Source: Acidimicrobiia bacterium UBA5794
GTDB taxonomy: Bacteria > Actinomycetota > Acidimicrobiia > Spongiisociales > UBA5794
Length of the DNA stretch: 64,000 nt
Direction of reading: 5' to 3'
Assembly: GCA_002418265.1 (NCBI GenBank)
Contig: DIDS01000033.1
Coordinates: 106,966-170,965, forward strand
Part shown: positions 24,952-34,058 of the stretch, piece by piece
How positions within the stretch are numbered: the stretch's first letter is position 1
Layout of the letters: every line of letters starts with the position of its first letter
Notes under the pieces: generated by a model
Database searches by the model: none
Told to the model about the DNA's origin: nothing
Seen by the model: only the letters and a program-made list of their open reading frames with translations
Program-made: the position numbers and the translations under genes

Positions 24952-24957
24952 TACCTT
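24952..24957 (+). promoter_or_regulatory. Candidate leaderless -10 box (TACCTT)
   Basis: It lies seven bases before the ATG at 24965, with no Shine-Dalgarno sequence. Confidence 0.5.
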
Positions 24958-24964
24958 CACGGGT

Positions 24965-25219
24965 ATGGAATACGAGGATCCGCATCTGGACAGCGACATC
25001 CCTGGCTACGTTGAGGACGGCGACCAGTTCGATCGTCCCATTCCGGATCGACGCGTCCAGAAAATCGTTCGGACAATCGCCGCGCTCGTCCTTGCATCAA
25101 TGCTTGCCGCTGCTGGCACGCCGATCAGCTGGGTATCCATTGCAACGGCAGCACTCATGTTCCTGATCTGGGCCGAGATCTGGTCGCCTCGAACCCGCGA
25201 CAAAGATGATGTGATTTGA
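24965..25219 (+). CDS. Small membrane protein of unknown function
   Basis: I do not recognise this 84 aa protein. The N-terminal 30 residues are acidic and soluble (MEYEDPHLDSDIPGYVEDGD). They are followed by two short hydrophobic helices (about 36-52 and 56-70) and a charged tail (WSPRTRDKDDVI). The start is supported by the TACCTT box and by coding-type composition. It follows the hemolysin-III-like gene and is convergent with malic enzyme. Confidence 0.65.
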   Translation: MEYEDPHLDSDIPGYVEDGDQFDRPIPDRRVQKIVRTIAALVLASMLAAAGTPISWVSIATAALMFLIWAEIWSPRTRDKDDVI

Positions 25220-25258
25220 GAGCCTGACGTCAGAAGGTCGCCGCAAGTGGGATTCTGG

Positions 25259-26602
25259 CTAGGTCTGAGTTGCTGCGGCGGCGACGGCGGCGGCTACCGC
25301 TTGGTGGACCGATACGTCCAAGGGATCGGGCAGGAGCTCGTCCTCACTCGTCACATCAGCAAGGGCGAATGCCGCTGCTCGCTTCATGGCGATTGACACG
25401 GACGGTGCCCGCGCGTCGAGCGCCCCTCTGAAGATCCCCGGAAAAGACAACACATTGTTCACGATGGATCCGTCTGCGGCAGTAACAGCACCGGCCTCGA
25501 TGGCTTCACGGGGAGTGATCTCAGGAAGTGGGTTGGTGAGCGCCATGATGATCTGGCCGTCAACCACACGGTCGGGAGACAGGAGACCGGGCTGGCCCGT
25601 TGCCAAAACAAGTACGTCGGACGTCGAGACGACTTTGTCGAACTGGTCATCCGTCGTACCGAGGTCAAGCACCACATCGGGAGCCGAGACCTCACGGAGA
25701 CGATTCACGCCGATATCGGAGGGGTCGTAGGCAGCGATCGACTTGAAACCGAGACCGGATGCAAGACCGGCAATGGCACTTCCCGCCGCGCCAAGACCAA
25801 CCTGTCCAAATGTGAGGTCTCCAACCGACCGACCCGCACGTCTTGCGGCCGAGATGATTGCCGCGGCAACGACCACGGCTGTTCCGTGCTGATCGTCATG
25901 AAAGATCGGGATATCGAGCCGCTCCTCGAGCGCCCGTTCGATCTTGTACACGGCGGGCGTCGCGATGTCCTCAAGGTGAATACCTCCGAAGCCGGGGGCA
26001 AGGCGGAGAACAGCTTCGACCACATCGTCGGGATCAGCGGCATCGAGAACCAGTGGAACGGCGTTCACACCAACCATCTGGGCATAGAACAGCGATTTGC
26101 CCTCCATCACGGGAAGCGCAGCAACCGGACCGACATCCCCAAGCCCGAGCACCCTCGTCCCATTCGTGATGATCGCAATGGTGTTGCCGCGCCACGTCAA
26201 GGTGTCTGCGAGTGATTCGTCCTCTGCGATTGCGGCTACCACGCGCGCTACGCCAGGTGTGTAGACCTCACGAATGTCCTGAAGCGTCCTCACAACGGCG
26301 TTCGCTTGAATCCTGATCTTGCCGCCCGTGTGCTGCTCCCACACCTTGTCGATCCGGCCGGGGAGCACATCAACGCCATCGATTTCGTTCATCGCCGCTG
26401 CGATGGCTTCGATGGCTTCCTTGCCCGGGGCGATGATCGCGACCTCTCGGATGTTGTGATTTGCTCCGATGTGGATCGTCTTGATCTCACCGATGTTGGC
26501 ACCGTGCTCACCCGCCACCACGAGAGCCTTTCCAAGCATTCCGGGAATACGAGCAGTCTTGATACGGAAGACCTGATCCCGTTCAATCGATAGTTCACCC
26601 AT
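25259..26602 (-). CDS. NAD(P)-dependent malic enzyme with N-terminal ACT domain
   Basis: This enzyme decarboxylates malate to pyruvate. Residues 1-80 are an ACT regulatory domain (VFRIKTARIPGMLGKALVVAGEHGANIGEI), which usually binds an amino acid. The catalytic part follows: YTPGVARVV with the catalytic Tyr, the metal site FHDDQHGTAVVVAAA, the nucleotide motif GLGAAGSAIAGL, and MALTNPLPEITP. At 447 aa it is the bacterial short form plus ACT. Its start codon overlaps the stop of the acetyltransferase gene upstream by one base (TGATG), so the two are probably co-transcribed. Confidence 0.94.
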   Translation of the reverse strand: MGELSIERDQVFRIKTARIPGMLGKALVVAGEHGANIGEIKTIHIGANHNIREVAIIAPGKEAIEAIAAAMNEIDGVDVLPGRIDKVWEQHTGGKIRIQANAVVRTLQDIREVYTPGVARVVAAIAEDESLADTLTWRGNTIAIITNGTRVLGLGDVGPVAALPVMEGKSLFYAQMVGVNAVPLVLDAADPDDVVEAVLRLAPGFGGIHLEDIATPAVYKIERALEERLDIPIFHDDQHGTAVVVAAAIISAARRAGRSVGDLTFGQVGLGAAGSAIAGLASGLGFKSIAAYDPSDIGVNRLREVSAPDVVLDLGTTDDQFDKVVSTSDVLVLATGQPGLLSPDRVVDGQIIMALTNPLPEITPREAIEAGAVTAADGSIVNNVLSFPGIFRGALDARAPSVSIAMKRAAAFALADVTSEDELLPDPLDVSVHQAVAAAVAAAATQT

Positions 26603-27588
26603 CAGACGGTTCGATCCACGGTCTTGGTGTATTCGACAAACCCACGAACCTTCTCAAATCCGAGGCGCCGGTACAGTCCCACGGCTCCGGTCGGGTTCTC
26701 CGAATCAACGCCGAGCGTTGCGTAGTCGAGTCCACTGTCACGAAACGCCTTCATCGACTCCGTGATGAGGAACGATGCAAGGCCGCGGCCTCGGTGTGAG
26801 CGTGCAGTACCGACTCCTTCGATCCAACCCTCGGTGTAGCCACGAGCCTCCCAATCTTCGGGGTATGCCGCACTCATGACGTACGACACGGGGCGGCCGT
26901 CCTCGATGACCGCAAAGGACGCATCTGGCCGCTGCATCTCAACGGATCGTGCTTCCCACATCTCGAGCGTCCAGGGTTGCGAACCGCGATGGTCTCGAAA
27001 CGCATCGTTGCGCACAGCAAGTGCATCCTCGGCCGGAACATCACCAAACGGCACCAGCCGCAATCCATCGGGGAGGGAGGAGTCTTCGATCGGTTCGGAG
27101 AGGTCTCGACGGAGCTCGTCAATGTATATGGAAGCCTCGTAGCCGTTCGCCTCCAGGAGCTTTCTTTTGTCTGGCCGCGTCGGAAAGACATGCTGGTGGT
27201 ATCGAATCGGGAGATCGATGTCCATAGCAGCAACCCGCTCGGCTCCGCGATTCATCCACCATGCGAGTGCAAACTCCATGATCTCCGGCGTGCGGTACTC
27301 GGGATGAATGAAGTTCTCGTCATAGACCTTCCACGTTTCGAAGGGTTCTGGGACGAGTTGGTTCCAAAGAGAAACGAGCACCATGCCATCATCTCGAACT
27401 GCAAGCAACGTGTCGGTCTCGACGTCGGTCATCGGGCTGTCGAAGCGGGCATCAATCTGGGCTGCGGTCTCTGAAAAAGTGTCGTCGGCCATGAAACAGG
27501 TGTGTTGGAGAGTTGCAATCGCCTCAACATCAGCGCGCGTGGCCGCACGCCACGAAACACCTTCCATCGGCGGCGGTACGGCGTTCAC
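26602..27588 (-). CDS. GNAT family N-acetyltransferase (double-domain, MshD-like layout)
   Basis: The 328 aa protein has two GNAT-like halves. The C-terminal half is complete, with the acetyl-CoA loop SHRGRGLASFLITESMKAF and the closing LGVDSENPTGAVGLYRRLGFEKV. The N-terminal half is degenerate. This layout resembles mycothiol synthase and related actinobacterial proteins, but I cannot assign the substrate. The start overlaps the stop of the small membrane protein gene (ATGA) and the end overlaps malic enzyme by one base, so this is a compact operon of four genes. Confidence 0.85.
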   Translation of the reverse strand: MNAVPPPMEGVSWRAATRADVEAIATLQHTCFMADDTFSETAAQIDARFDSPMTDVETDTLLAVRDDGMVLVSLWNQLVPEPFETWKVYDENFIHPEYRTPEIMEFALAWWMNRGAERVAAMDIDLPIRYHQHVFPTRPDKRKLLEANGYEASIYIDELRRDLSEPIEDSSLPDGLRLVPFGDVPAEDALAVRNDAFRDHRGSQPWTLEMWEARSVEMQRPDASFAVIEDGRPVSYVMSAAYPEDWEARGYTEGWIEGVGTARSHRGRGLASFLITESMKAFRDSGLDYATLGVDSENPTGAVGLYRRLGFEKVRGFVEYTKTVDRTV

Positions 27589-27842
27589 GTCGGCTCTGTC
27601 TCTCGGTGATCATCCATGCGAAAACGGTCCCTGAACAGGAACGGAATCACAGCCAGGACGACAAAACAGGCGCCGGTGACAATCGAAAGCGACAGCCCGT
27701 AGCCCCCTCCCGATCGATCGATGAGACCGACAACCACCATGAGCTCCGTCACGACAACAGCAACAGTGACCGCGACGGATCCAGCGGCGAGAAGCCACAG
27801 GAAGTACATTCCGACAAGACGAGGAAGAGCCGTGGAGTTCAT
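27585..27842 (-). CDS. Small two-helix membrane protein
   Basis: This 85 aa protein has two predicted transmembrane segments (about residues 10-35 and 45-68) and a basic cytosolic tail (FRDRFRMDDHRETEPT). The function is unknown. The ATG at 27842 is chosen over one 45 bases upstream that would overlap the preceding gene. Its stop overlaps the next gene by ATGA. Its position in the operon between an uncharacterised gene and an acetyltransferase gives no clear role. Confidence 0.6.
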   Translation of the reverse strand: MNSTALPRLVGMYFLWLLAAGSVAVTVAVVVTELMVVVGLIDRSGGGYGLSLSIVTGACFVVLAVIPFLFRDRFRMDDHRETEPT

Positions 27843-27850
27843 TGCGATCT

Positions 27851-28606
27851 TCAATTCGTGAAGGTGTACGCCTGCGGAGATGCCCATCGCCTTGCAACCC
27901 GTTGGTATCCCTCACCGGATCGAGCAAGGTCGCCAGCCTCAAGCCCGAGCAGGCTGTCGCGCACGTCTCCAGCGCTCTCATCGAACACGAGATCCCCATC
28001 GGTGAACAAGGTTGCCACCCTCGCGTAATCGAGTTCCACCATCGATTCGGCTGAGAACTCGACAAGCCAGCGCTCAAGGTCGTTGAGGTGTTGAATCGGA
28101 CCCTCGGGGAACCCCGCGTTCTCCATGACCGAAGCAGCCCACCGGACACGGTCAACGGCCTCACCGAGTGAAGTCCGGTACCGGATCGATGTGATCACAC
28201 CGTCGTCATAGAGATCGCGTTCGGAGGGATGGAAGGCACAAAACCAACGGAGTGGAACGTGCCAAGCCGACGACAGAATGAAGGATCTGCCGATCGCACT
28301 GGCTCGCTTCAGTCGGGAGAGCTCAGCGATGGCGTAGAGGCGCTGTTGTTCAGAAACCAACCCGGATCCGGGATTCTGCCGATTGAGAGCCACCACACCT
28401 TCGAGCATGCGAAGACGCGCGTTCCGGGGACATGCATACTGGGTGTCCTGCCATGTCGTGAAGATGGCATCGTCCGTTGTCGATTCACTCCACAAGAAGT
28501 CATCGTCGAGCGCAAGCACACCCGGCGCGTTCAAACCCCGATGAGGAGGAAGGCCAGCAGCTTCAATCGATGGGATGTACACACGTAGGTACGCCGTTGC
28601 AATCAT
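27851..28606 (-). CDS. Conserved hypothetical protein
   Basis: I do not recognise this 251 aa soluble protein. It has no signal peptide or membrane helix. It begins TAYLRVYIPSIEA and contains SSAWHVPLRWFCAFHPSERDL in the middle, with an acidic C-terminal part, which reminds me of actinobacterial proteins of unknown function. The ATG at 28606 lies six bases after a TACCAT hexamer, so it probably starts a leaderless transcript and heads the four-gene operon that runs to malic enzyme. Confidence 0.7.
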   Translation of the reverse strand: MIATAYLRVYIPSIEAAGLPPHRGLNAPGVLALDDDFLWSESTTDDAIFTTWQDTQYACPRNARLRMLEGVVALNRQNPGSGLVSEQQRLYAIAELSRLKRASAIGRSFILSSAWHVPLRWFCAFHPSERDLYDDGVITSIRYRTSLGEAVDRVRWAASVMENAGFPEGPIQHLNDLERWLVEFSAESMVELDYARVATLFTDGDLVFDESAGDVRDSLLGLEAGDLARSGEGYQRVARRWASPQAYTFTN

Positions 28607-28612
28607 TGTCCG

Positions 28613-28618
28613 ATGGTA
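28613..28618 (-). promoter_or_regulatory. Candidate leaderless -10 box (TACCAT)
   Basis: It lies six bases before the ATG at 28606. Confidence 0.5.
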
Positions 28619-28757
28619 GACGCCGTATCAAGGGTTCCACCCGAGATCGACAACACTTGCCAGCATTGCCAAGCGCACGAGTGCACCCGGTGTGACGAGC
28701 CGGACGGGATCAGTATCATGGAAGGAGCCCGATGAGACGATCCCGGCGGAGGCCATC

Positions 28758-29819
28758 TTGGGAGTCTTCGACCTTGTCGATACCGAACGCCATCAATCCG
28801 TACATTTCGGAGCAGACAACAAGTCCGGTCTCCGATCGATCATCGCCATCCACGACACCACCCTCGGTCCTGCTCTGGGCGGGACCCGCTTCTACCCCTA
28901 TGTCTCTGAAGAGGAAGCCCTCATCGACGTGTTGCGCTTGTCGCAGGGCATGACATACAAGGCTGCGTGTGCTGGACTGGATCTGGGAGGTGGAAAAGCG
29001 GTCATCATTGGTGACCCCGCGATCCTGGGATCTCATGCCCTGTTTCGGGCGTACGGACGTTTTGTGGACTCACTCGGGGGTACTTACATCACGGCCGAGG
29101 ACGTCGGCACCACCGTTGCGGACATGGCCATCGTCAGACAGGAGACCGACCACGTCAGCGGCCTTCCGATGGACATGGGAGGATCCGGCGATCCGTCTCC
29201 GGCAACGGCACGAGGAGTGATCTCGGCGATGGAGGCCGTAAGCGAGCACCTTTGGGGAACCAACGACCTCGCGGGAAGAAGGGTCGCGATCAAAGGAATC
29301 GGAAAGGTCGGCTTCTCCGTTGCCAAACGACTTCACCGACGTGGTGCCGAGCTCGTCGTTGCCGATATCAACGCATCGGCGACCGACAAGGCGGCGACCG
29401 ACCTCGGTGCCAAGGTCACGTCAGCAGACGACATCCACGCCGTGGACTGTGACATATTTGCGCCATGTGCTCTTGGATCTGACATCAATGCCACCACGGT
29501 CCCCCAGCTCGCTTGTCTTGCGGTCACAGGGTCGGCAAACAACCAGCTCGAAACACCCGAAGACGCCGTTCGCTTGAAAGATGCTGGCATCACCTACGTG
29601 CCGGACTTCGTTGCGAACGCCGGTGGCATCATCAACATCGCTGCTGGTGACGGTGGCTACTCAAGTGAAAAAGCAATCGCCATGATCGATCGCATCCGTT
29701 CGACCGTCGCTGGGATTCTGACCAAGGCTGATGAACTCGATATCGATACCCACACAGCAGCTGTGCTCGTCGCCGATGAACGGATCGCCACAGCCAAGCA
29801 ACAAAAGGAGGCGCCGTGA
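28758..29819 (+). CDS. Leucine/valine dehydrogenase (Glu/Leu/Phe/Val dehydrogenase family)
   Basis: This enzyme oxidatively deaminates a branched-chain amino acid to its 2-oxoacid with NAD+. The family core is clear: IIAIHDTTLGPALGGTRFYPY, the catalytic Lys in QGMTYKAACAGLDLGGGKAVI, the NAD motif GIGKVG, and the GSANNQL and VPDFVANAGGIINIA segments. It can start at GTG 28692 (375 aa) or at TTG 28758 (353 aa). I prefer the latter: homologues begin at this point, GGAGG lies six bases upstream, and a TATCAT hexamer precedes it. Its stop overlaps the GTG of the next gene, a 2-oxoacid dehydrogenase, so both act in one breakdown pathway. Confidence 0.92.
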   Translation: MGVFDLVDTERHQSVHFGADNKSGLRSIIAIHDTTLGPALGGTRFYPYVSEEEALIDVLRLSQGMTYKAACAGLDLGGGKAVIIGDPAILGSHALFRAYGRFVDSLGGTYITAEDVGTTVADMAIVRQETDHVSGLPMDMGGSGDPSPATARGVISAMEAVSEHLWGTNDLAGRRVAIKGIGKVGFSVAKRLHRRGAELVVADINASATDKAATDLGAKVTSADDIHAVDCDIFAPCALGSDINATTVPQLACLAVTGSANNQLETPEDAVRLKDAGITYVPDFVANAGGIINIAAGDGGYSSEKAIAMIDRIRSTVAGILTKADELDIDTHTAAVLVADERIATAKQQKEAP

Positions 29820-31846
29820 CGCTTGAACTCGACAGCGTGATCGACCACACCGCACTTGGGCTTTCCAACGACGATCTCATCTCCCTGTACCGAAACATGG
29901 TGCTCGCTCGCAAACTCGATGAGCGGATGTGGGCACTCAACCGGCAGGGTCGAGTTCCGTTCGTGGTCTCGGTTTCCGGTCACGAAGCAACGCAGGTCGG
30001 GGCGGCAGCTGCCATCGACCCGACGCGGGATTGGAGCCTTCCGTACTACCGCGACGCTGCCTTCGCCCTCGCACTCGGGATGTCCCCAGAGGATCTCTTT
30101 GCGGGTGTCTTCTCCAAGGCGTCTGATCCGTCGAGCGGTGGACGTCAGATGCCAGCACACTGGTCCGAGCCTGATCTCAACATCTTGAGCCAGTCATCGG
30201 TGATCGGTGTGCAATACCCCCACGCATGCGGGATCGCGTATGAGCTCCAACGATCGGGGAGCGACTCGGTCGTCCTCGTCGACGGTGGCGAAGGATCGAC
30301 GTCGGAAGGCGACTGGCATGAAGCCATGAACTTCGCTGGTATCCACAAGCTTCCTGTCATATTCCTCATTCAGAACAACCTATACGCGATCTCGGTGCCG
30401 GCTGCGTCTGGGGTCGCAGGACATGTGGCCGACAGGGCAGCGGGCTATGGAATGCCAGGCATCGTCGTTGATGGAAACAACATTCTTGAGGTGTATGGGG
30501 CGATGATCGCAGCTGTGGACCGAGCGCGCTCAGGCGAGGGTCCGACACTGATCGAGGCCAAGACGTATCGCTACTACGCACACACCTCAGATGACGACGA
30601 CAAGCTCTACCGCACCAGGGAGGAGGTCGAACTCTGGCGCCGTAAGGATCCGATTCCGGCCTTCCGCCAATATCTCGTCGAGCAGCGGGTGCTCTCTGAC
30701 ACACTTGAGAGGGAGATCGACGCCGAGGTCACGGAAACGATCGCTGCTGCGGTCAAGTCCATTGAAAGTTCTCCGGATCCCACCGATCCGCTGGCGCATG
30801 TCTATGCGAATCCGATCGAGCCGGGACCCGCCGTCACCGAGGTTGAACAGGAACCCGACGGTGAACAGGGGAATCTGATCACTGCGATCAACAAGGGGCT
30901 CCACGCGTTGATGGAGTCTGACGACCGAATGATCGTGTTTGGTGAAGACGTTGCCGACCCAAAGGGAGGCGTGTTCAAGGCGACGAAAGGACTCACCGAC
31001 ACCTTTGGAGAGGACCGCTCGTTCAACACTCCACTTGCCGAGGCACTGATCATCGGACTGACTGTTGGCATGGCTGCAGCAGGTGCGAGGCCGTGCGCAG
31101 AAATCCAGTTCGCGGACTTCATCCATCCGGGTTTCAACCAGATTGTGTCGGAGCTTGCACGGATGCACTATCGCTCGAACGGTCGCTGGAACATGCCCGT
31201 GACGATCAGGGTTCCCTACGGCGGCGGCATCCATGGAGCCCTTTACCACTCGCAATCGATTGAGGCGTTCTATTCACACGTGCCCGGTTTGAAGGTGGTC
31301 GTGCCTTCAACTCCAGCAGATGCGATCGGCTTGCTTCGCTCAGCAATGGAGGATTCCGACCCGGTCATGGTTCTTGAGCCGAAGAAGCTCTATCGGCTTG
31401 CGAACGGGCCGATCCCGACGGGTGATCATCGTGTCCCGATCGGCAAGGCAGCACTGCGCCGGATTGGGGATGACCTGACGATCATTGCCTATGGCACGAT
31501 GTCGCACTTCGCGGTGGAGGCAGCAGACAAGCTCGCTGGGGAGGGCATCGACGTAACGGTTCTTGATCTGCGATCGCTCCGACCGCTCGACTGGCCGACG
31601 ATCGAGGCGGCGGTCCAACGCACGTCGAAAGTACTGATCGTCCATGAAGACAACAAGTTTCTCGGATTCGGTGCCGAGGTTGCTGCCCAGATCGGTGAGA
31701 AAGCCTTCGAATGGCTTGACGCTCCGGTGAGCCGATACGCGTCTCCGGAGATCCCTGCGTTCCCGTTTGCCCTCAGCCTCGAAACCCAGGTCATGCCAAA
31801 CATCGACGGGATCATCGAACACGCACGGGAATTGGCCAGCTACTAG
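29816..31846 (+). CDS. Branched-chain 2-oxoacid dehydrogenase E1, fused alpha and beta subunits
   Basis: This thiamine diphosphate enzyme decarboxylates the 2-oxoacid made by the preceding dehydrogenase. The alpha part spans residues 1-335 (thiamine-binding GDWHEAMNFAGIHKLPVIFLIQNN, phosphorylation-loop-like YRYYAHTSDDDDKL). The beta part spans about 350-676 (GEDVADPKGGVFKATKGL, RVPYGGGIHGALYHSQSIEAFYSHVPGLKVVVPS). Alpha and beta are separate chains in most organisms. The GTG start overlaps the previous stop (GTGA). The E2 and E3 subunits of the complex are not in this window. Confidence 0.93.
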   Translation: MTLELDSVIDHTALGLSNDDLISLYRNMVLARKLDERMWALNRQGRVPFVVSVSGHEATQVGAAAAIDPTRDWSLPYYRDAAFALALGMSPEDLFAGVFSKASDPSSGGRQMPAHWSEPDLNILSQSSVIGVQYPHACGIAYELQRSGSDSVVLVDGGEGSTSEGDWHEAMNFAGIHKLPVIFLIQNNLYAISVPAASGVAGHVADRAAGYGMPGIVVDGNNILEVYGAMIAAVDRARSGEGPTLIEAKTYRYYAHTSDDDDKLYRTREEVELWRRKDPIPAFRQYLVEQRVLSDTLEREIDAEVTETIAAAVKSIESSPDPTDPLAHVYANPIEPGPAVTEVEQEPDGEQGNLITAINKGLHALMESDDRMIVFGEDVADPKGGVFKATKGLTDTFGEDRSFNTPLAEALIIGLTVGMAAAGARPCAEIQFADFIHPGFNQIVSELARMHYRSNGRWNMPVTIRVPYGGGIHGALYHSQSIEAFYSHVPGLKVVVPSTPADAIGLLRSAMEDSDPVMVLEPKKLYRLANGPIPTGDHRVPIGKAALRRIGDDLTIIAYGTMSHFAVEAADKLAGEGIDVTVLDLRSLRPLDWPTIEAAVQRTSKVLIVHEDNKFLGFGAEVAAQIGEKAFEWLDAPVSRYASPEIPAFPFALSLETQVMPNIDGIIEHARELASY

Positions 31847-31920
31847 TGCGTTCTTTGGGCTATGACCCACCGTGAGGGTTGCCAGAACTTACCCTGGGTA
31901 TGCGATTGTTTGAGGTGTCC

Positions 31921-31926
31921 TAGCAT
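31921..31926 (+). promoter_or_regulatory. Candidate leaderless -10 box (TAGCAT)
   Basis: It lies six bases before the ATG at 31933. A TACCCTGGGTA palindrome is found about 20 bases upstream. Confidence 0.5.
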
Positions 31927-31932
31927 CGCGGG

Positions 31933-32796
31933 ATGGAGCTGAGGACTGCAAGGCCTGATGATGTTGGACCGATCGCGGCGTTCACGACGGGAACGTTCGA
32001 CTGGGGCGACTACGTCCCCGAGTCCATAGCGGGATGGATCGACGATCAGTCCGGCTATGTACTTGTCGCGACCGACGGCAACGATGTACCGGTGGCTGTT
32101 GGACGGGCGGAGCTTCTCACGCCACGGGAGGCATGGCTGCACGCGGCGCGTGTACACCCCGATTGGCGCGGCCGCGGTATCGCGAGCCAAATGGCGGTCG
32201 ATCTCACCGATTGGGCGAGGGATCACGGCGCATTGGTTGCCCGGCTCCTTATCGAGGAAGACAACACACCGTCGATCCGAAACATCAACAAGACCGCCTT
32301 CCGCAAGACATCGGTCGTCCACCGTGGATTTCGCACACTCAATCAACCAGGACCCGACCTCAACGGAAACGGTGGCGCGCGTCGACGTTCGCCGCTCACC
32401 GCGCGAGAGGGCAATCGTGCCGACGCTGAGATCATCGCGGCAGTGTGGTCGGCAAGTGAGGCCGGAAGGGCACTGCGTGGGCTCATCGCACAGTCGTGGT
32501 CGTTTTACCGCCTGAGAACAACCGACGTCGAGGGAGCAGCACGAGAGGGGCGGCTGTGGGAAATCGGCAGCGCGTGGGCCATCACCTCCGAGGACGAAGG
32601 TCGGTTCAACGTTGTCATGCTCGATGCCTCGCCGTCCGATGCTCCCGACGTGGTTCGTGCCTTGGTTGACCTCGCAAACGACCGGGGGGCCTCCGAGTTC
32701 AGTGCATGGGTTGCAGACTGCTCCTGGCTCGTCGACGCTCTCAAGGCGTCAGCATGCGAAATCGAACCGAGCGGGATCTACGCCCAAGCTCTCTAG
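31933..32796 (+). CDS. GNAT family N-acetyltransferase
   Basis: The 287 aa protein has a complete N-terminal GNAT domain with the acetyl-CoA loop VHPDWRGRGIASQMAVDL and the following LIEEDNTPSIRNINKTAFRKT. The C-terminal half (from about residue 155) resembles a second, degenerate GNAT fold. The substrate is unknown. The ATG follows a leaderless-type box. It is a separate unit after the E1 gene and convergent with glcF. Confidence 0.82.
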   Translation: MELRTARPDDVGPIAAFTTGTFDWGDYVPESIAGWIDDQSGYVLVATDGNDVPVAVGRAELLTPREAWLHAARVHPDWRGRGIASQMAVDLTDWARDHGALVARLLIEEDNTPSIRNINKTAFRKTSVVHRGFRTLNQPGPDLNGNGGARRRSPLTAREGNRADAEIIAAVWSASEAGRALRGLIAQSWSFYRLRTTDVEGAAREGRLWEIGSAWAITSEDEGRFNVVMLDASPSDAPDVVRALVDLANDRGASEFSAWVADCSWLVDALKASACEIEPSGIYAQAL

Positions 32797-32822
32797 TGCT
32801 GCGCACACCGCTCACCGCTTGG

Positions 32823-34058
32823 TCAATCGTCCGTCGTTGGACGTCGGTCGTCCTCCATCATGCGATCCCGGTACACCTCGATGGGGTGCCGGATACGGTA
32901 TCCATCGTCAAGAAAGCGTCGAAGCTGCATCTCACAGCCCGCGTTCGCTGACACGACTGTTGTGGTTCCCGCGTCGGTGACCCGGTCTGCCTTCATGCGG
33001 CCGAGCTGCTCCGATATTTCGGGATAGTCGATCTGATAGAGACCCGCCGCCCCACAGCATTGACCACCCCGATCAATAGCGATGGGTGTGAACCCAGCTG
33101 CTCCGATGACGACATCCACGGCAGTGGCTGTGTGCTGTCCATGCTCAAGGTGACATGGGTCCTGTATCCCGATCTTGCGACCGGACGTCGGGAATGACGG
33201 AAGTCGGCCGTCGGTGATCGCAGAAGCCACAACCTCGTTGACGTCCCGGACCTTGGCGGCGACCCCAGCCCCGTCGTCGCCATAACGGCCATACACCTTG
33301 AGATGTGCCCCGCATCCGGCGACGTCGGTGACGATGACATCGGCAGAGGCGAACGCCTTGATGTTGCAGTTGGCCATCGATCGAGCGTCATCAGCAAATC
33401 CGCCATGTGCGGCAAGCGCACCACAGCAGGTCTGATTCGCAGGGGCTTCGACTCGATACCCGGCAGCAACAAGCACCTCAATCGTTGCCTTGTGGACATC
33501 ACTGAACCACACATCAGCCACACAGCCAGAAAGCAACATTGCGACGTCACCGGAGGGATTCCCCCATGTTCCGCCTGCGGTGGTTCTTACCGGAAGCGAA
33601 AGCGGACGCAGACCCCGGGTCTGGGCTCCCACAACGGGGAGACGGATCAGCAGGCCAATGCGTTGCATCACCGCCGCAAAGATCGTTGCAACTCTTAGTA
33701 GGAACCGTGAGCGCAGCACATTCACAAGCAACAGCCGTCGGAACCAGTCACGTCGCACGGGCACCTGGGTTCGGGCCTCGGTTCTTGATGCTTCCATGAC
33801 CCCACCGAATGGCACCATCGACGGACATGCCGTTTCACACGCCCGACACTGCAGACAGAACGACATCATCTCAGCGAAACGCTCATCAACTTCCATGCCA
33901 TGGGACGCCACGGCCTTCATCGCCGTCAGCCGACCCCGCGGCGATGCCGTTTCGTCCCCCGTGAGACGGAAGGTCGGACAGACGGGGAGGCAGAGTCCAC
34001 ACGCGACGCACGAATCCAGGGCCTCCATACGAGGCGGATGGTCCGTCACCCATCCCAT
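32823..34058 (-). CDS. glcF: Glycolate oxidase iron-sulfur subunit
   Basis: This subunit passes electrons from the FAD subunits of glycolate oxidase to the respiratory chain. Two ferredoxin-like 4Fe-4S motifs lie near the N-terminus (CVACGLCLPVCP and CLQCRACETACP). Two cysteine-rich CCG domains follow (NQTCCGALAAHGG; DPCHLEHGQ and GQCCGAAG). A basic stretch around residue 90-130 (VRRDWFRRLLLVNVLRSRFLLR) may contact the membrane. The ATG at 34058 overlaps the glcE stop (TGATG). It is the third gene of glcDEF. Confidence 0.93.
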   Translation of the reverse strand: MGWVTDHPPRMEALDSCVACGLCLPVCPTFRLTGDETASPRGRLTAMKAVASHGMEVDERFAEMMSFCLQCRACETACPSMVPFGGVMEASRTEARTQVPVRRDWFRRLLLVNVLRSRFLLRVATIFAAVMQRIGLLIRLPVVGAQTRGLRPLSLPVRTTAGGTWGNPSGDVAMLLSGCVADVWFSDVHKATIEVLVAAGYRVEAPANQTCCGALAAHGGFADDARSMANCNIKAFASADVIVTDVAGCGAHLKVYGRYGDDGAGVAAKVRDVNEVVASAITDGRLPSFPTSGRKIGIQDPCHLEHGQHTATAVDVVIGAAGFTPIAIDRGGQCCGAAGLYQIDYPEISEQLGRMKADRVTDAGTTTVVSANAGCEMQLRRFLDDGYRIRHPIEVYRDRMMEDDRRPTTDD

